A stretch of 64,000 nucleotides of DNA, from assembly GCA_036172665.1 (NCBI GenBank), contig CM069870.1, positions 43,916,001 to 43,980,000 on the forward strand. The letters run 5' to 3'. The DNA is from Prosopocoilus inquinatus. Its lineage: Eukaryota; Arthropoda; Insecta; Coleoptera; Lucanidae. Both the position numbers and the translations under genes were made by a program. Shown here piece by piece: positions 24,101 to 39,018 of the stretch (positions within the stretch are counted from its first letter, which is position 1; each line of letters opens with the position of its first letter). The notes beneath the pieces are model-generated. The model was not told where the DNA came from. It saw only the letters and a list, made by a program, of their open reading frames with translations, and searched no databases.

Positions 24101-27100
24101 ATTAGTGTTGTTCCTGTGATGTATCTAAACGATCCTTACTCATCTATCATGCTATTTGACGTTTGGATGGACTCCAGTAACTCTAATGTGAGATACGAAA
24201 TTTTCGGACGCAGCAGAAGCTGGAAATAGTTTTAAACGAAACAACACGTATTAGCGTTGTTCCTGTGATGTATCTAATCGATCCTTACTTATCTATCATG
24301 TTATTTGACGTTTGGATGGACTCCATTAACCCTGACGTGAGATACGAAGTTCTCGGACGCAGCTGAAGCTAGAAATAGTCTTAAACGAAACAACACGCAT
24401 TAGCGTTGTTACTGTGATGTATCTAATCGATCCTTACTTATCTATCATGTTATTTGACGTTTGGATGGACTCCAGTAAGTCTGATGTGAGATACAAAGTT
24501 TTTGGACGCAGCAGGAGCTGGAAATAGTTTTAAACGAAACAACACGTATTAGCGTTGTTCCTGTGCTGTTTCTAATCGATCCTTACTCATGTATCATGTT
24601 ATTTGGCGTTTCGATGGACTCCAGTAGCTCTGATGTGAGATACGACGTTTTCGGACGCAGCAGAAGCTGGAAATAGTTTTAAACGAAACAACACGTATTA
24701 GCGTTGTTCCTGTGATGTATCTAATCGATCCTTACTTATCTATCATGTTATTTGACGTTTGGATGGACTCCATTAACCCTGACGTGAGATACGAAGTTCT
24801 CGGACGCAGCAGAAGCTGGAAATAGTTTTAAATGAAACAACACGTATTAGTGTTGTTCCTGTGATGTATCTAAACGATCCTTACTCATCTATCATGCTAT
24901 TTGACGTTTGGATGGACTCCAGTAACTCTAATGTGAGATACGAAATTTTCGGACGCAGCAGAAGCTGGAAATAGTTTTAAACGAAACAACACGTATTAGC
25001 GTTGTTCCTGTGATGTATCTAATCGATCCTTACTCATCTATCATGTTATTTGACGTTTCGATGGACTCCAGTAACTCTAATGTGAGATACGAAATTTTCG
25101 GACGCAGCAGAAGCTGGAAATAGTTTTAAAAGAAACAACACGCATTAGCGTTGTTCCTGTGATGTATCTAATCGATCCTTACTTAGCTACTATGTTATTT
25201 GACGTTTCGATGGACTCCAGTAACTCTAATGTGAGATACGAAATTTTCGGACGCAGCAGAAGCTGGAAATAGTTTTAAACGAAACAACACGCATTAGCGT
25301 TGTTCCTGTGATGTATCTAATCGATCCTTACTTATCTATCATGTTATTTGACGTTTGGATGGACTCCAGTAACCCTGACGTGAGATACGAAGTTCTCGGA
25401 CGCAGCAGAAGCTGGAAATAGTTTTAAACGAAACAACACGTATTAGCGGTTTTTCTGTGATGTATCTAATCGATCCTTACTCATCTATCATGTTATTTGG
25501 CGTTTCGATGGAATCCAGTAACTTTGATGTGAGATACGACGTTTTCGGACGCAGCAGAAGCTGGAAATACTTTTAAATGAAACAACACGTATTAGCGTTG
25601 TTCCTGTGCTGTATCTAATCGATCCTTACTCATATATCATGTTATTTGGCGTTTCGATGGACTCCAGTAGCTCTGATGTGAGATACAAAGTTTTTGGACG
25701 CAGCAGAAGCTGGAAATAGTTTTGAACGAAACAACACGTATTAGCGTTGTTCCTGTGATGTATCTAATCGATCCTTACTCATCTATCATGTTATTTGGCG
25801 TTTCGATGGACTCCAGTAACCCTGACGTGAGATACGAAGTTCTCGGAGGCAGCAGAAGCTGGAAATAGTTTTAAACGAAACAACACGTATTAGCGTTGTT
25901 CCTGTGATGTATCTAATCGATCCTTACTTATCTATCATGTTATTTGACGTTTGGATGGACTCCAGTAACCCTGACGTGAGATGCGAAGTTCTCGGAGGCA
26001 GCAGAAGCTGGAAATAGTTTTAAACGAAACAACACGTATTAGCGTTGTTCCTGTGATGTATCTAATCGATCCTTACTCATCTATCATGTTATTTGACGTT
26101 TGGATGGAGTCCAGTAACTCTGATGTGAGAGACAAAGTCTTTGGACGCAGCAGAAGCTGGAAATAGTTTTAAACGAAACAACACGCATTAGCGTTGTTCC
26201 TGTGATGTATCTAATCGATCCTTACTTATCTATCATGTTATTTGACGTTTGGATGGACTCCAGTAACCCTGACGTGAGATACGAAGTTCTCGGAGGCAGC
26301 AGAAGCTGGAAATAGTTTTAAACGAAACAACACGTATTAGCGTTGTTCCTGTGATGTATCTAATCGATCCTTACTCATCTATCATGCTATTTGACGTTTG
26401 GATGGACTCCAGTAACTCTAATGTGAGATACGAAATTTTCGGACGCAGCAGAAGCTGGAAATAGTTTTAAACGAAACAACACGCATTAGCGTTATTCCTG
26501 TAATGTATCTAATCGATCCTTACTTATCTATCATGTTATTTGACGTTTGGATGGACTCCAGTAACCCTGACGTGAGATACGAAGTTCTCGGAGGCAGCAG
26601 AAGCTGGAAATAGTTTTAAACGAAACAACACGTATTAGCGTTGTTCCTGTGCTGTATCTAATCGATCCTTACTCATATATCATGTTATTTGGCGTTTCGA
26701 TGGACTCCAGTAGCTCTGATGTGAGATACGACGTTTTCGGACGCAGCAGAAGCTGGAAATAGTTTTAAACGAGACAACACGTATTAGCGTTGTTCCTGTG
26801 ATGTATCTAATCGATAATTACTCATCTATCATGTTATTTGACGTTTCGATGGACTCCAGTAACTCTAATGTGAGATACAATGTTTTTGGACGCAGCAGAA
26901 CCTGGAAATAGTTTTGAACGAAACAACACGTATTAGCGTTGTTCCTGTGATGTATCTAATCGATCCTTACTCATCTATCATGTTATTTGGCGTTTCGATG
27001 GACTCCAGTAGCTCTGATGTGAGATACGACGTTTTCGGACGCAGCAGAAGCTGGAAATAGTTTTAAACGAAACAACACGTATTAGCGTTGTTCCTGTGAT

Positions 27101-29098
27101 GTATCTAATCGATCCTTACTCATCTATCATGTTATTTGACATTTCGATGGACTCCAGTAACTCTAATGTGAGATACGAAATTTTCGGACGCAGCAGAAGC
27201 TGGAAATAGGTTTAAACGAAACAACACGCATTAGCGTTGTTCCTGTGATGTATCTAATCGATCCTTACTTATCTATCGTGTTATTTGACGTTTGGATGGA
27301 CTCCAGTAACCCTGACGTGAGATACGAAGTTCTCGGACGCAGCGGAAGCTGGAAATAATTTTAAACGAAACAACACGTATTAGCGTTGTTCCTGTGATGT
27401 ATCTAATCGATCCTTACTCATCTATCATGTTATTTGACGTTTCGATGGACTCCAGTAACTCTAATGTGAGATACGAAATTTTCAGACGCAGCAGAAGCTG
27501 GAAATAGTTTTAAACGAAACAACACGCATTAGCGTTGTTCCTGTGATGTATCTAATCGATCCTTACTTATCTATCATGTTATTTGACGTTTGGATGGACT
27601 CCAGTAACCCTGACGTGAGATACGAAGTTCTCGGACGCAGCAGAAGCTGGAAATAGTTTTAAACGAAACAACACGCATTAGCGTTGTTCCTGTGATGTAT
27701 CTAATCGATCCTTACTTATCTATCATGTTATTTGACGTTTGGATGGACTCCAGTAACCCTGACGTGAGATACGAAGTTCTCGGAGGCAGCAGAAGCTGGA
27801 AATAGTTTTAAACGAAACAACACGTATTAGCGTTGTTCCTGTGATGTATCTAATCGATCCTTACTCATCTATCATGTTATTTGACGTTTGGATGGACTCC
27901 AGTAACTCTGATGTGAGATACAAAGTCTTTGGACGCAGCAGAAGCTGGAAATAGTTTTAAACGAAACAACACGCATTAGCGTTGTTCCTGTGATGTATCT
28001 AATCGATCCTTACTTATCTATCATGTTATTTGACGTTTGGATGGACTCCAGTAACCCTGACGTGAGATACGAAGTTCTCGGAGGCAGCAGAAGCTGGAAA
28101 TAGTTTTAAACGAAACAACACGTATTAGCGTTGTTCCTGTGATGTATCTAATCGATCCTTACTTATCTATCATGTTATTTGACGTTTGGATGGACTCCAG
28201 TAACCCTGACGTGAGATACGAAGTTCTCGGAGGCAGCAGAAGCTGGAAATAGTTTTAAACGAAACAACACGTATTAGCGTTGTTCCTGTGATGTATCTAA
28301 TCGATCCTTACTCATCTATCATGTTATTTGACGTTTGGATGGACTCCAGTAACTCTGATGTGAGATACAAAGTCTTTGGACGCAGCAGAAGCTGGAAATA
28401 GTTTTAAACGAAACAACACGCATTAGCGTTGTTCCTGTGATGTATCTAATCGATCCTTACTTATCTATCATGTTATTTGACGTTTGGATGGACTCCAGTA
28501 ACCCTGACGTGAGATACGAAGTTCTCGGAGGCAGCAGAAGCTGGAAATAGTTTTAAACGAAACAACACGTATTAGCGTTGTTCCTGTGATGTATCTAATC
28601 GATCCTTAATCATCTATCATGCTATTTGACGTTTGGATGGACTCCAGTAACTCTAATGTGAGATACGAAATTTTCGGACGCAGCAGAAGCTGGAAATAGT
28701 TTTAAACGAAACAACACGCATTAGCGTTATTCCTGTAATGTATCTAATCGATCCTTACTTATCTATCATGTTATTTGACGTTTGGATGGACTCCAGTAAC
28801 CCTGACGTGAGATACGAAGTTCTCCTACGCAGCAGAAGCTGGAAATAGTTTTAAACGAAACAACACGCATTAGCGTTGTTCCTGTGATGTATCTAATCGA
28901 TCCTTACTTATCTATCATGTTATTTGACGTTTGGATGGACTCCAGTAACCCTGACGTGAGATACGAAGTTCTTGGAGGCAGCAGAAGCTGGAAATAGTTT
29001 TAAACGAAACAACACGTATTAGCGTTGTTCCTGTGATGTATCTAATCGATCCTTACTCATCTATCATGTTATTTGACGTTTGGATGGACTCCAGTAAC

Positions 29099-32000
29099 TC
29101 TGATGTGAGATACAAAGTCTTTGGACGCAGCAGAAGCTGGAAATAGTTTTGAAGGAAACAACACGTATTAGCGATGTTCCTGTGATGTATCTAATCGATC
29201 CTTACTCATCTATCATGTTATTTGACGTTTGGATGGACTCCAGTAACTCTAATGTTTGATACAAAATTTTTGGACGCAGCAGGAGCTGGAAATAGTTTGA
29301 AACGAAACAACACGTATTGGCGTTGTTCCTGTGCTGTATCTAATCGATCCTTACTCATATATCATGTTATTTGGCGTTTCGATGGACTCCAGTAGCTCTG
29401 ATGTGAGATACGACGTTTTCGGTCGCAGCAGAAGCTGGAAATAGTTTTAAACGAAACAACACGTATTAGCGTTGTTCCTGTGATGTATCTAAACGATCCT
29501 TACTCATCTATCATGCTATTTGACGTTTGGATGGACTCCAGTAACTCTAATGTGAGATACGAAATTTTCGGACGCAGCAGAAGCTGGAAATAGTTTGAAA
29601 CGAAACAACACGTATTAGCGTTGTTCCTGTGATGTATCTAATCGATCCTTACTTATCTATCATGTTATTTGACGTTTGGATGGACTCCAGTAACCCTGAC
29701 GTGAGATACGAAGTTCTCGGAGGCAGCAGAAGCTGGAAATAGTTTTAAACGAAACAACACGTATTAGCGTTGTTCCTGTGATGTATCTAATCGATCCTTA
29801 CTTATCTATCATGTTATTTGACGTTTGGATGGACTCCAGTAACCCTGACGTGAGATACGAAGTTCTCGGAGGCAGCAGAAGCTGGAATTATTTTTAAACG
29901 AAACAACACGTATTAGCGTTGTTCCTGTGATGTATCTAATCGATCCTTACTCATCTATCATGTTATTTGACGTTTGGATGGACTCCAGTAACTCTGATGT
30001 GAGATACAAAGTCTTTGGACGCAGCAGAAGCTGGAAATAGTTTTAAACGAAACAACACGCATTAGCGTTGTTCCTGTGATGTATCTAATCGATCCTTACT
30101 TATCTATCATGTTATTTGACGTTTGGATGGACTCCAGTAACCCTGACGTGAGATACGAAGTTCTCGGAGGCAGCAGAAGCTGGAAATAGTTTTAAACGAA
30201 ACAACACGTATTAGCGTTGTTCCTGTGATGTATCTAATCGATCCTTAATCATCTATCATGCTATTTGACGTTTGGATGGACTCCAGTAACTCTAATGTGA
30301 GATACGAAATTTTCGGACGCAGCAGAAGCTGGAAATAGTTTTAAACGAAACAACACGCATTAGCGTTATTCCTGTAATGTATCTAATCGATCCTTACTTA
30401 TCTATCATGTTATTTGACGTTTGGATGGACTCCAGTAACCCTGACGTGAGATACGAAGTTCTCGGACGCAGCAGAAGCTGGAAATAGTTTTAAACGAAAC
30501 AACACGCATTAGCGTTGTTCCTGTGATGTATCTAATCGATCCTTACTTATCTATCATGTTATTTGACGTTTGGATGGACTCCAGTAACCCTGACGTGAGA
30601 TACGAAGTTCTCGGAGGCAGCAGAAGCTGGAAATAGTTTTAAACGAAACAACACGTATTAGCGATGTTCCTGTGATGTATCTAATCGATCCTTACTCATC
30701 TATCATGTTATTTGACGTTTGGATGGACTCCAGTAACTCTGATGTGAGATACAAAGTCTTTGGACGCAGCAGAAGCTGGAAATAGTTTTGAAGGAAACAA
30801 CACGTATTAGCGTTGTTCCTGTGCTGTTTCTAATCGATCCTAACTCATGTATCATGTTATTTGGCGTTTCGATGGACTCCAGTAGCTCTGATGTGAGATA
30901 CGACGTTTTCGGACGCAGCAGAAGCTGGAAATAGTTTTAAACGAAACAACACGTATTAGCGTTGTTCCTGTGATGTATCTAATCGATCCTTACTTATCTA
31001 TCATGTTATTTGACGTTTGGATGGACTCCATTAACCCTGACGTGAGATACGAAGTTCTCGGACGCAGCAGAAGCTGGAAATAGTTTTAAATGAAACAACA
31101 CGTATTAGTGTTGTTCCTGTGATGTATCAAAACGATCCTTACTCATCTATCATGCTATTTGACGTTTGGATGGACTCCAGTAACTCTAATGTGAGATACG
31201 AAATTTTCGGACGCAGCAGAAGCTGGAAATAGTTTTAAACGAAACAACACGTATTAGCGTTGTTCCTGTGATGTATCTAATCGATCCTTACTTATCTATC
31301 ATGTTATTTGACGTTTGGATGGACTCCATTAACCCTGACGTGAGATACGAAGTTCTCGGACGCAGCTGAAGCTAGAAATAGTCTTAAACGAAACAACACG
31401 CATTAGCGTTGTTACTGTGATGTATCTAATCGATCCTTACTTATCTATCATGTTATTTGACGTTTGGATGGACTCCAGTAAGTCTGATGTGAGATACAAA
31501 GTCTTTGGACGCAGCAGAAGCTGGAAATAGTTTTGAAGGAAACAACACGTATTAGCGATGTTCCTGTGATGTATCTAATCGATCCTTACTCATCTATCAT
31601 GTTATTTGACGTTTGGATGGACTCCAGTAACTCTAATGTTTGATACAAAATTTTTGGACGCAGCAGGAGCTGGAAATAGTTTGAAACGAAACAACACGTA
31701 TTGGCGTTGTTCCTGTGCTGTATCTAATCGATCCTTACTCATATATCATGTTATTTGGCGTTTCGATGGACTCCAGTAGCTCTGATGTGAGATACGACGT
31801 TTTCGGTCGCAGCAGAAGCTGGAAATAGTTTTAAACGAAACAACACGTATTAGCGTTGTTCCTGTGATGTATCTAAACGATCCTTACTCATCTATCATGC
31901 TATTTGACGTTTGGATGGACTCCAGTAACTCTAATGTGAGATACGAAATTTTCGGACGCAGCAGAAGCTGGAAATAGTTTGAAACGAAACAACACGTATT

Positions 32001-33866
32001 AGCGTTGTTCCTGTGATGTATCTAATCGATCCTTACTTATCTATCATGTTATTTGACGTTTGGATGGACTCCAGTAACCCTGACGTGAGATACGAAGTTC
32101 TCGGAGGCAGCAGAAGCTGGAAATAGTTTTAAACGAAACAACACGTATTAGCGTTGTTCCTGTGATGTATCTAATCGATCCTTACTTATCTATCATGTTA
32201 TTTGACGTTTGGATGGACTCCAGTAACCCTGACGTGAGATACGAAGTTCTCGGAGGCAGCAGAAGCTGGAATTATTTTTAAACGAAACAACACGTATTAG
32301 CGTTGTTCCTGTGATGTATCTAATCGATCCTTACTCATCTATCATGTTATTTGACGTTTGGATGGACTCCAGTAACTCTGATGTGAGATACAAAGTCTTT
32401 GGACGCAGCAGAAGCTGGAAATAGTTTTAAACGAAACAACACGCATTAGCGTTGTTCCTGTGATGTATCTAATCGATCCTTACTTATCTATCATGTTATT
32501 TGACGTTTGGATGGACTCCAGTAACCCTGACGTGAGATACGAAGTTCTCGGAGGCAGCAGAAGCTGGAAATAGTTTTAAACGAAACAACACGTATTAGCG
32601 TTGTTCCTGTGATGTATCTAATCGATCCTTAATCATCTATCATGCTATTTGACGTTTGGATGGACTCCAGTAACTCTAATGTGAGATACGAAATTTTCGG
32701 ACGCAGCAGAAGCTGGAAATAGTTTTAAACGAAACAACACGCATTAGCGTTATTCCTGTAATGTATCTAATCGATCCTTACTTATCTATCATGTTATTTG
32801 ACGTTTGGATGGACTCCAGTAACCCTGACGTGAGATACGAAGTTCTCGGACGCAGCAGAAGCTGGAAATAGTTTTAAACGAAACAACACGCATTAGCGTT
32901 GTTCCTGTGATGTATCTAATCGATCCTTACTTATCTATCATGTTATTTGACGTTTGGATGGACTCCAGTAACCCTGACGTGAGATACGAAGTTCTCGGAG
33001 GCAGCAGAAGCTGGAAATAGTTTTAAACGAAACAACACGTATTAGCGATGTTCCTGTGATGTATCTAATCGATCCTTACTCATCTATCATGTTATTTGAC
33101 GTTTGGATGGACTCCAGTAACTCTGATGTGAGATACAAAGTCTTTGGACGCAGCAGAAGCTGGAAATAGTTTTGAAGGAAACAACACGTATTAGCGTTGT
33201 TCCTGTGCTGTTTCTAATCGATCCTAACTCATGTATCATGTTATTTGGCGTTTCGATGGACTCCAGTAGCTCTGATGTGAGATACGACGTTTTCGGACGC
33301 AGCAGAAGCTGGAAATAGTTTTAAACGAAACAACACGTATTAGCGTTGTTCCTGTGATGTATCTAATCGATCCTTACTTATCTATCATGTTATTTGACGT
33401 TTGGATGGACTCCATTAACCCTGACGTGAGATACGAAGTTCTCGGACGCAGCAGAAGCTGGAAATAGTTTTAAATGAAACAACACGTATTAGTGTTGTTC
33501 CTGTGATGTATCAAAACGATCCTTACTCATCTATCATGCTATTTGACGTTTGGATGGACTCCAGTAACTCTAATGTGAGATACGAAATTTTCGGACGCAG
33601 CAGAAGCTGGAAATAGTTTTAAACGAAACAACACGTATTAGCGTTGTTCCTGTGATGTATCTAATCGATCCTTACTTATCTATCATGTTATTTGACGTTT
33701 GGATGGACTCCATTAACCCTGACGTGAGATACGAAGTTCTCGGACGCAGCTGAAGCTAGAAATAGTCTTAAACGAAACAACACGCATTAGCGTTGTTACT
33801 GTGATGTATCTAATCGATCCTTACTTATCTATCATGTTATTTGACGTTTGGATGGACTCCAGTAAG
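29099..33866 (+). repeat. 16-monomer tandem pair (2 x 2384 bp)
   Basis: 29099-31482 and 31483-33866 are offset by 2384 bp (16 x 149). Shared private variants prove it: GATGTATCAAAACG at 31121 and 33505, GCGATGTTCC near 29172 and 31556, and GGAATTATTTTTAAACG in both. The left boundary is AACTCTG against AAGTCTG (29098 versus 31482). The pair spans the end of block B, and its right part runs on into block C, so it arose at the B/C junction. Confidence 0.92.
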
Positions 33867-36800
33867 TCTGATGTGAGATACAAAGTTTTTGGACGCAGCA
33901 GGAGCTGGAAATAGTTTTAAACGAAACAACACGTATTAGCGTTGTTCCTGTGCTGTTTCTAATCGATCCTTACTCATGTATCATGTTATTTGGCGTTTCG
34001 ATGGACTCCAGTAGCTCTGATGTGAGATACGACGTTTTCGGACGCAGCAGAAGCTGGAAATAGTTTTAAACGAAACAACACGTATTAGCGTTGTTCCTGT
34101 GATGTATCTAATCGATCCTTACTTATCTATCATGTTATTTGACGTTTGGATGGACTCCATTAACCCTGACGTGAGATACGAAGTTCTCGGAAGCAGCAGA
34201 AGCTGGAAATAGTTTTAAATGATACAACACGTATTAGTGTTGTTCCTGTGATGTATCTAAACGATCCTTACTCATCTATCATGCTATTTGACGTTTGGAT
34301 GGACTCCAGTAACTCTAATGTGAGATACGAAATTTTCGGACGCAGCAGAAGCTGGAAATAGTTTTAAACGAAACAACACGTATTAGCGTTGTTCCTGTGA
34401 TGTATCTAATCGATCCTTACTCATCTATCATGTTATTTGACGTTTCGATGGACTCCAGTAACTCTAATGTGAGATACGAAATTTTCGGACGCAGCAGAAG
34501 CTGGAAATAGTTTTAAAAGAAACAACACGCATTAGCGTTGTTCCTGTGATGTATCTAATCGATCCTTACTTAGCTACTATGTTATTTGACGTTTCGATGG
34601 ACTCCAGTAACTCTAATGTGAGATACGAAATTTTCGGACGCAGCAGAAGCTGGAAATAGTTTTAAACGAAACAACACGCATTAGCGTTGTTCCTGTGATG
34701 TATCTAATCGATCCTTACTTATCTATCATGTTATTTGACGTTTGGATGGACTCCAGTAACCCTGACGTGAGATACGAAGTTCTCGGACGCAGCAGAAGCT
34801 GGAAATAGTTTTAAACGAAACAACACGTATTAGCGGTTTTTCTGTGATGTATCTAATCGATCCTTACTCATCTATCATGTTATTTGGCGTTTCGATGGAA
34901 TCCAGTAACTTTGATGTGAGATACGACGTTTTCGGACGCAGCAGAAGCTGGAAATACTTTTAAATGAAACAACACGTATTAGCGTTGTTCCTGTGCTGTA
35001 TCTAATCGATCCTTACTCATATATCATGTTATTTGGCGTTTCGATGGACTCCAGTAGCTCTGATGTGAGATACAAAGTTTTTGGACGCAGCAGAAGCTGG
35101 AAATAGTTTTGAACGAAACAACACGTATTAGCGTTGTTCCTGTGATGTATCTAATCGATCCTTACTCATCTATCATGTTATTTGGCGTTTCGATGGACTC
35201 CAGTAACCCTGACGTGAGATACGAAGTTCTCGGAGGCAGCAGAAGCTGGAAATAGTTTTAAACGAAACAACACGTATTAGCGTTGTTCCTGTGATGTATC
35301 TAATCGATCCTTACTAATCTATCATGTTATTTGACGTTTGGATGGACTCCAGTAACCCTGACGTGAGATGCGAAGTTCTCGGAGGCAGCAGAAGCTGGAA
35401 ATAGTTTTAAACGAAACAACACGTATTAGCGTTGTTCCTGTGATGTATCTAATCGATCCTTACTCATCTATCATGTTATTTGACGTTTGGATGGACTCCA
35501 GTAACTCTGATGTGAGATACAAAGTCTTTGGACGCAGCAGAAGCTGGAAATAGTTTTAAACGAAACAACACGCATTAGCGTTGTTCCTGTGATGTATCTA
35601 ATCGATCCTTACTTATCTATCATGTTATTTGACGTTTGGATGGACTCCAGTAACCCTGACGTGAGATACGAAGTTCTCGGAGGCAGCAGAAGCTGGAAAT
35701 AGTTTTAAACGAAACAACACGTATTAGCGTTGTTCCTGTGATGTATCTAATCGATCCTTACTCATCTATCATGCTATTTGACGTTTGGATGGACTCCAGT
35801 AACTCTAATGTGAGATACGAAATTTTCGGACGCAGCAGAAGCTGGAAATAGTTTTAAACGAAACAACACGCATTAGCGTTATTCCTGTAATGTATCTAAT
35901 CGATCCTTACTTATCTATCATGTTATTTGACGTTTGGATGGACTCCAGTAACCCTGACGTGAGATACGAAGTTCTCGGAGGCAGCAGAAGCTGGAAATAG
36001 TTTTAAACGAAACAACACGTATTAGCGTTGTTCCTGTGCTGTATCTAATCGATCCTTACTCATATATCATGTTATTTGGCGTTTCGATGGACTCCAGTAG
36101 CTCTGATGTGAGATACGACGTTTTCGGACGCAGCAGAAGCTGGAAATAGTTTTAAACGAGACAACACGTATTAGCGTTGTTCCTGTGATGTATCTAATCG
36201 ATAATTACTCATCTATCATGTTATTTGACGTTTCGATGGACTCCAGTAACTCTAATGTGAGATACAATGTTTTTGGACGCAGCAGAACCTGGAAATAGTT
36301 TTGAACGAAACAACACGCATTAGCGTTGTTCCTGTGATGTATCTAATCGATCCTTACTCATCTATCATGTTATTTGGCGTTTCGATGGACTCCAGTAGCT
36401 CTGATGTGAGATACGACGTTTTCGGACGCAGCAGAAGCTGGAAATAGTTTTAAACGAAACAACACGTATTAGCGTTGTTCCTGTGATGTATCTAATCGAT
36501 CCTTACTCATCTATCATGTTATTTGACATTTCGATGGACTCCAGTAACTCTAATGTGAGATACGAAATTTTCGGACGCAGCAGAAGCTGGAAATAGGTTT
36601 AAACGAAACAACACGCATTAGCGTTGTTCCTGTGATGTATCTAATCGATCCTTACTTATCTATCGTGTTATTTGACGTTTGGATGGACTCCAGTAACCCT
36701 GACGTGAGATACGAAGTTCTCGGACGCAGCGGAAGCTGGAAATAATTTTAAACGAAACAACACGTATTAGCGTTGTTCCTGTGATGTATCTAATCGATCC

Positions 36801-39018
36801 TTACTCATCTATCATGTTATTTGACTTTTCGATGGACTCCAGTAACTCTAATGTGAGATACGAAATTTTCAGACGCAGCAGAAGCTGGAAATAGTTTTAA
36901 ACGAAACAACACGCATTAGCGTTGTTCCTGTGATGTATCTAATCGATCCTTACTTATCTATCATGTTATTTGACGTTTGGATGGACTCTAGTAACCCTGA
37001 CGTGAGATACGAAGTTCTCGGACGCAGCAGAAGCTGGAAATAGTTTTAAACGAAACAACACGCATTAGCGTTGTTCCTGTGATGTATCTAATCGATCCTT
37101 ACTTATCTATCATGTTATTTGACGTTTGGATGGACTCCAGTAACCCTGACGTGAGATACGAAGTTCTCGGAGGCAGCAGAAGCTGGAAATAGTTTTAAAC
37201 GAAACAACACGTATTAGCGTTGTTCCTGTGATGTATCTAATCGATCCTTACTCATCTATCATGTTATTTGACGTTTGGATGGACTCCAGTAACTCTGATG
37301 TGAGATACAAAGTCTTTGGACGCAGCAGAAGCTGGAAATAGTTTTAAACGAAACAACACGCATTAGCGTTGTTCCTGTGATGTATCTAATCGATCCTTAC
37401 TTATCTATCATGTTATTTGACGTTTGGATGGACTCCAGTAACCCTGACGTGAGATACGAAGTTCTCGGAGGCAGCAGAAGCTGGAAATAGTTTTAAACGA
37501 AACAACACGTATTAGCGTTGTTCCTGTGATGTATCTAATCGATCCTTACTTATCTATCATGTTATTTGACGTTTGGATGGACTCCAGTAACCCTGACGTG
37601 AGATACGAAGTTCTCGGAGGCAGCAGAAGCTGGAAATAGTTTTAAACGAAACAACACGTATTAGCGTTGTTCCTGTGATGTATCTAATCGATCCTTACTC
37701 ATCTATCATGTTATTTGACGTTTGGATGGACTCCAGTAACTCTGATGTGAGATACAAAGTCTTTGGACGCAGCAGAAGCTGGAAATAGTTTTAAACGAAA
37801 CAACACGCATTAGCGTTGTTCCTGTGATGTATCTAATCGATCCTTACTTATCTATCATGTTATTTGACGTTTGGATGGACTCCAGTAACCCTGACGTGAG
37901 ATACGAAGTTCTCGGAGGCAGCAGAAGCTGGAAATAGTTTTAAACGAAACAACACGTATTAGCGTTGTTCCTGTGATGTATCTAATCGATCCTTAATCAT
38001 CTATCATGCTATTTGACGTTTGGATGGACTCCAGTAACTCTAATGTGAGATACGAAATTTTCGGACGCAGCAGAAGCTGGAAATAGTTTTAAACGAAACA
38101 ACACGCATTAGCGTTATTCCTGTAATGTATCTAATCGATCCTTACTTATCTATCATGTTATTTGACGTTTGGATGGACTCCAGTAACCCTGACGTGAGAT
38201 ACGAAGTTCTCCTACGCAGCAGAAGCTGGAAATAGTTTTAAACGAAACAACACGCATTAGCGTTGTTCCTGTGATGTATCTAATCGATCCTTACTTATCT
38301 ATCATGTTATTTGACGTTTGGATGGACTCCAGTAACCCTGACGTGAGATACGAAGTTCTTGGAGGCAGCAGAAGCTGGAAATAGTTTTAAACGAAACAAC
38401 ACGTATTAGCGTTGTTCCTGTGATGTATCTAATCGATCCTTACTCATCTATCATGTTATTTGACGTTTGGATGGACTCCAGTAACTCTGATGTGAGATAC
38501 AAAGTCTTTGGACGCAGCAGAAGCTGGAAATAGTTTTGAAGGAAACAACACGTATTAGCGTTGTTCCTGTGATGTATCTAATCGATCCTTACTCATCTAT
38601 CGTGTTATTTGACGTTTGGATGGACTCCAGTAACTCTAATGTTTGATACAAAATTTTTGGACGCAGCAGGAGCTGGAAATAGTTTGAAACGAAACAACAC
38701 GTATTGGCGTTGTTCCTGTGCTGTATCTAATCGATCCTTACTCATATATCATGTTATTTGGCGTTTCGATGGACTCCAGTAGCTCTGATGTGAGATACGA
38801 CGTTTTCGGTCGCAGCAGAAGCTGGAAATAGTTTTAAACGAAACAACACGTATTAGCGTTGTTCCTGTGATGTATCTAAACGATCCTTACTCATCTATCA
38901 TGCTATTTGACGTTTGGATGGACTCCAGTAACTCTAATGTGAGATACGAAATTTTCGGACGCAGCAGAAGCTGGAAATAGTTTGAAACGAAACAACACGT
39001 ATTAGCGTTGTTCCTGTG
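33184..39018 (+). repeat. Higher-order block C (copy of 23797-29631)
   Basis: The monomer order follows block B at an offset of 9387 bp (63 x 149), for example the GATGCGAAG marker at 25981 and 35368. The first few hundred bases show extra differences from B (CAAAACG, CTAACTCATG) because they belong to the 16-monomer pair. The match stops at 39019, where CCTGTGCTG replaces CCTGTGATG. Private C variants include GATACAACACG near 34221, TACTAATCT near 35313, ACTTTTCGATGG near 36825 and ACTCTAGTAAC near 36987. Confidence 0.88.

Larger units (their letters stand above)
16143..31090 (+). repeat. Higher-order block B (100 monomers), tandem copy of A
   Basis: Block B repeats block A monomer by monomer. 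The left edge is set by CCATTAACC against CCAGTAACC (16142 versus 2445). The right edge is where 31091 (T of AAATGAAAC) departs from 16202 (C of AAACGAAAC). B is longer than A by 1192 bp because of an internal 8-monomer duplication. The first monomers of the following 16-monomer pair overlap its end. Private B variants include C at 22910, CTAGAAATAG near 24072, and GGAGTCC with GAGAGACAAAG near 26109-26131. The last of these changes a monomer that is intact in A and C. Confidence 0.9.
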
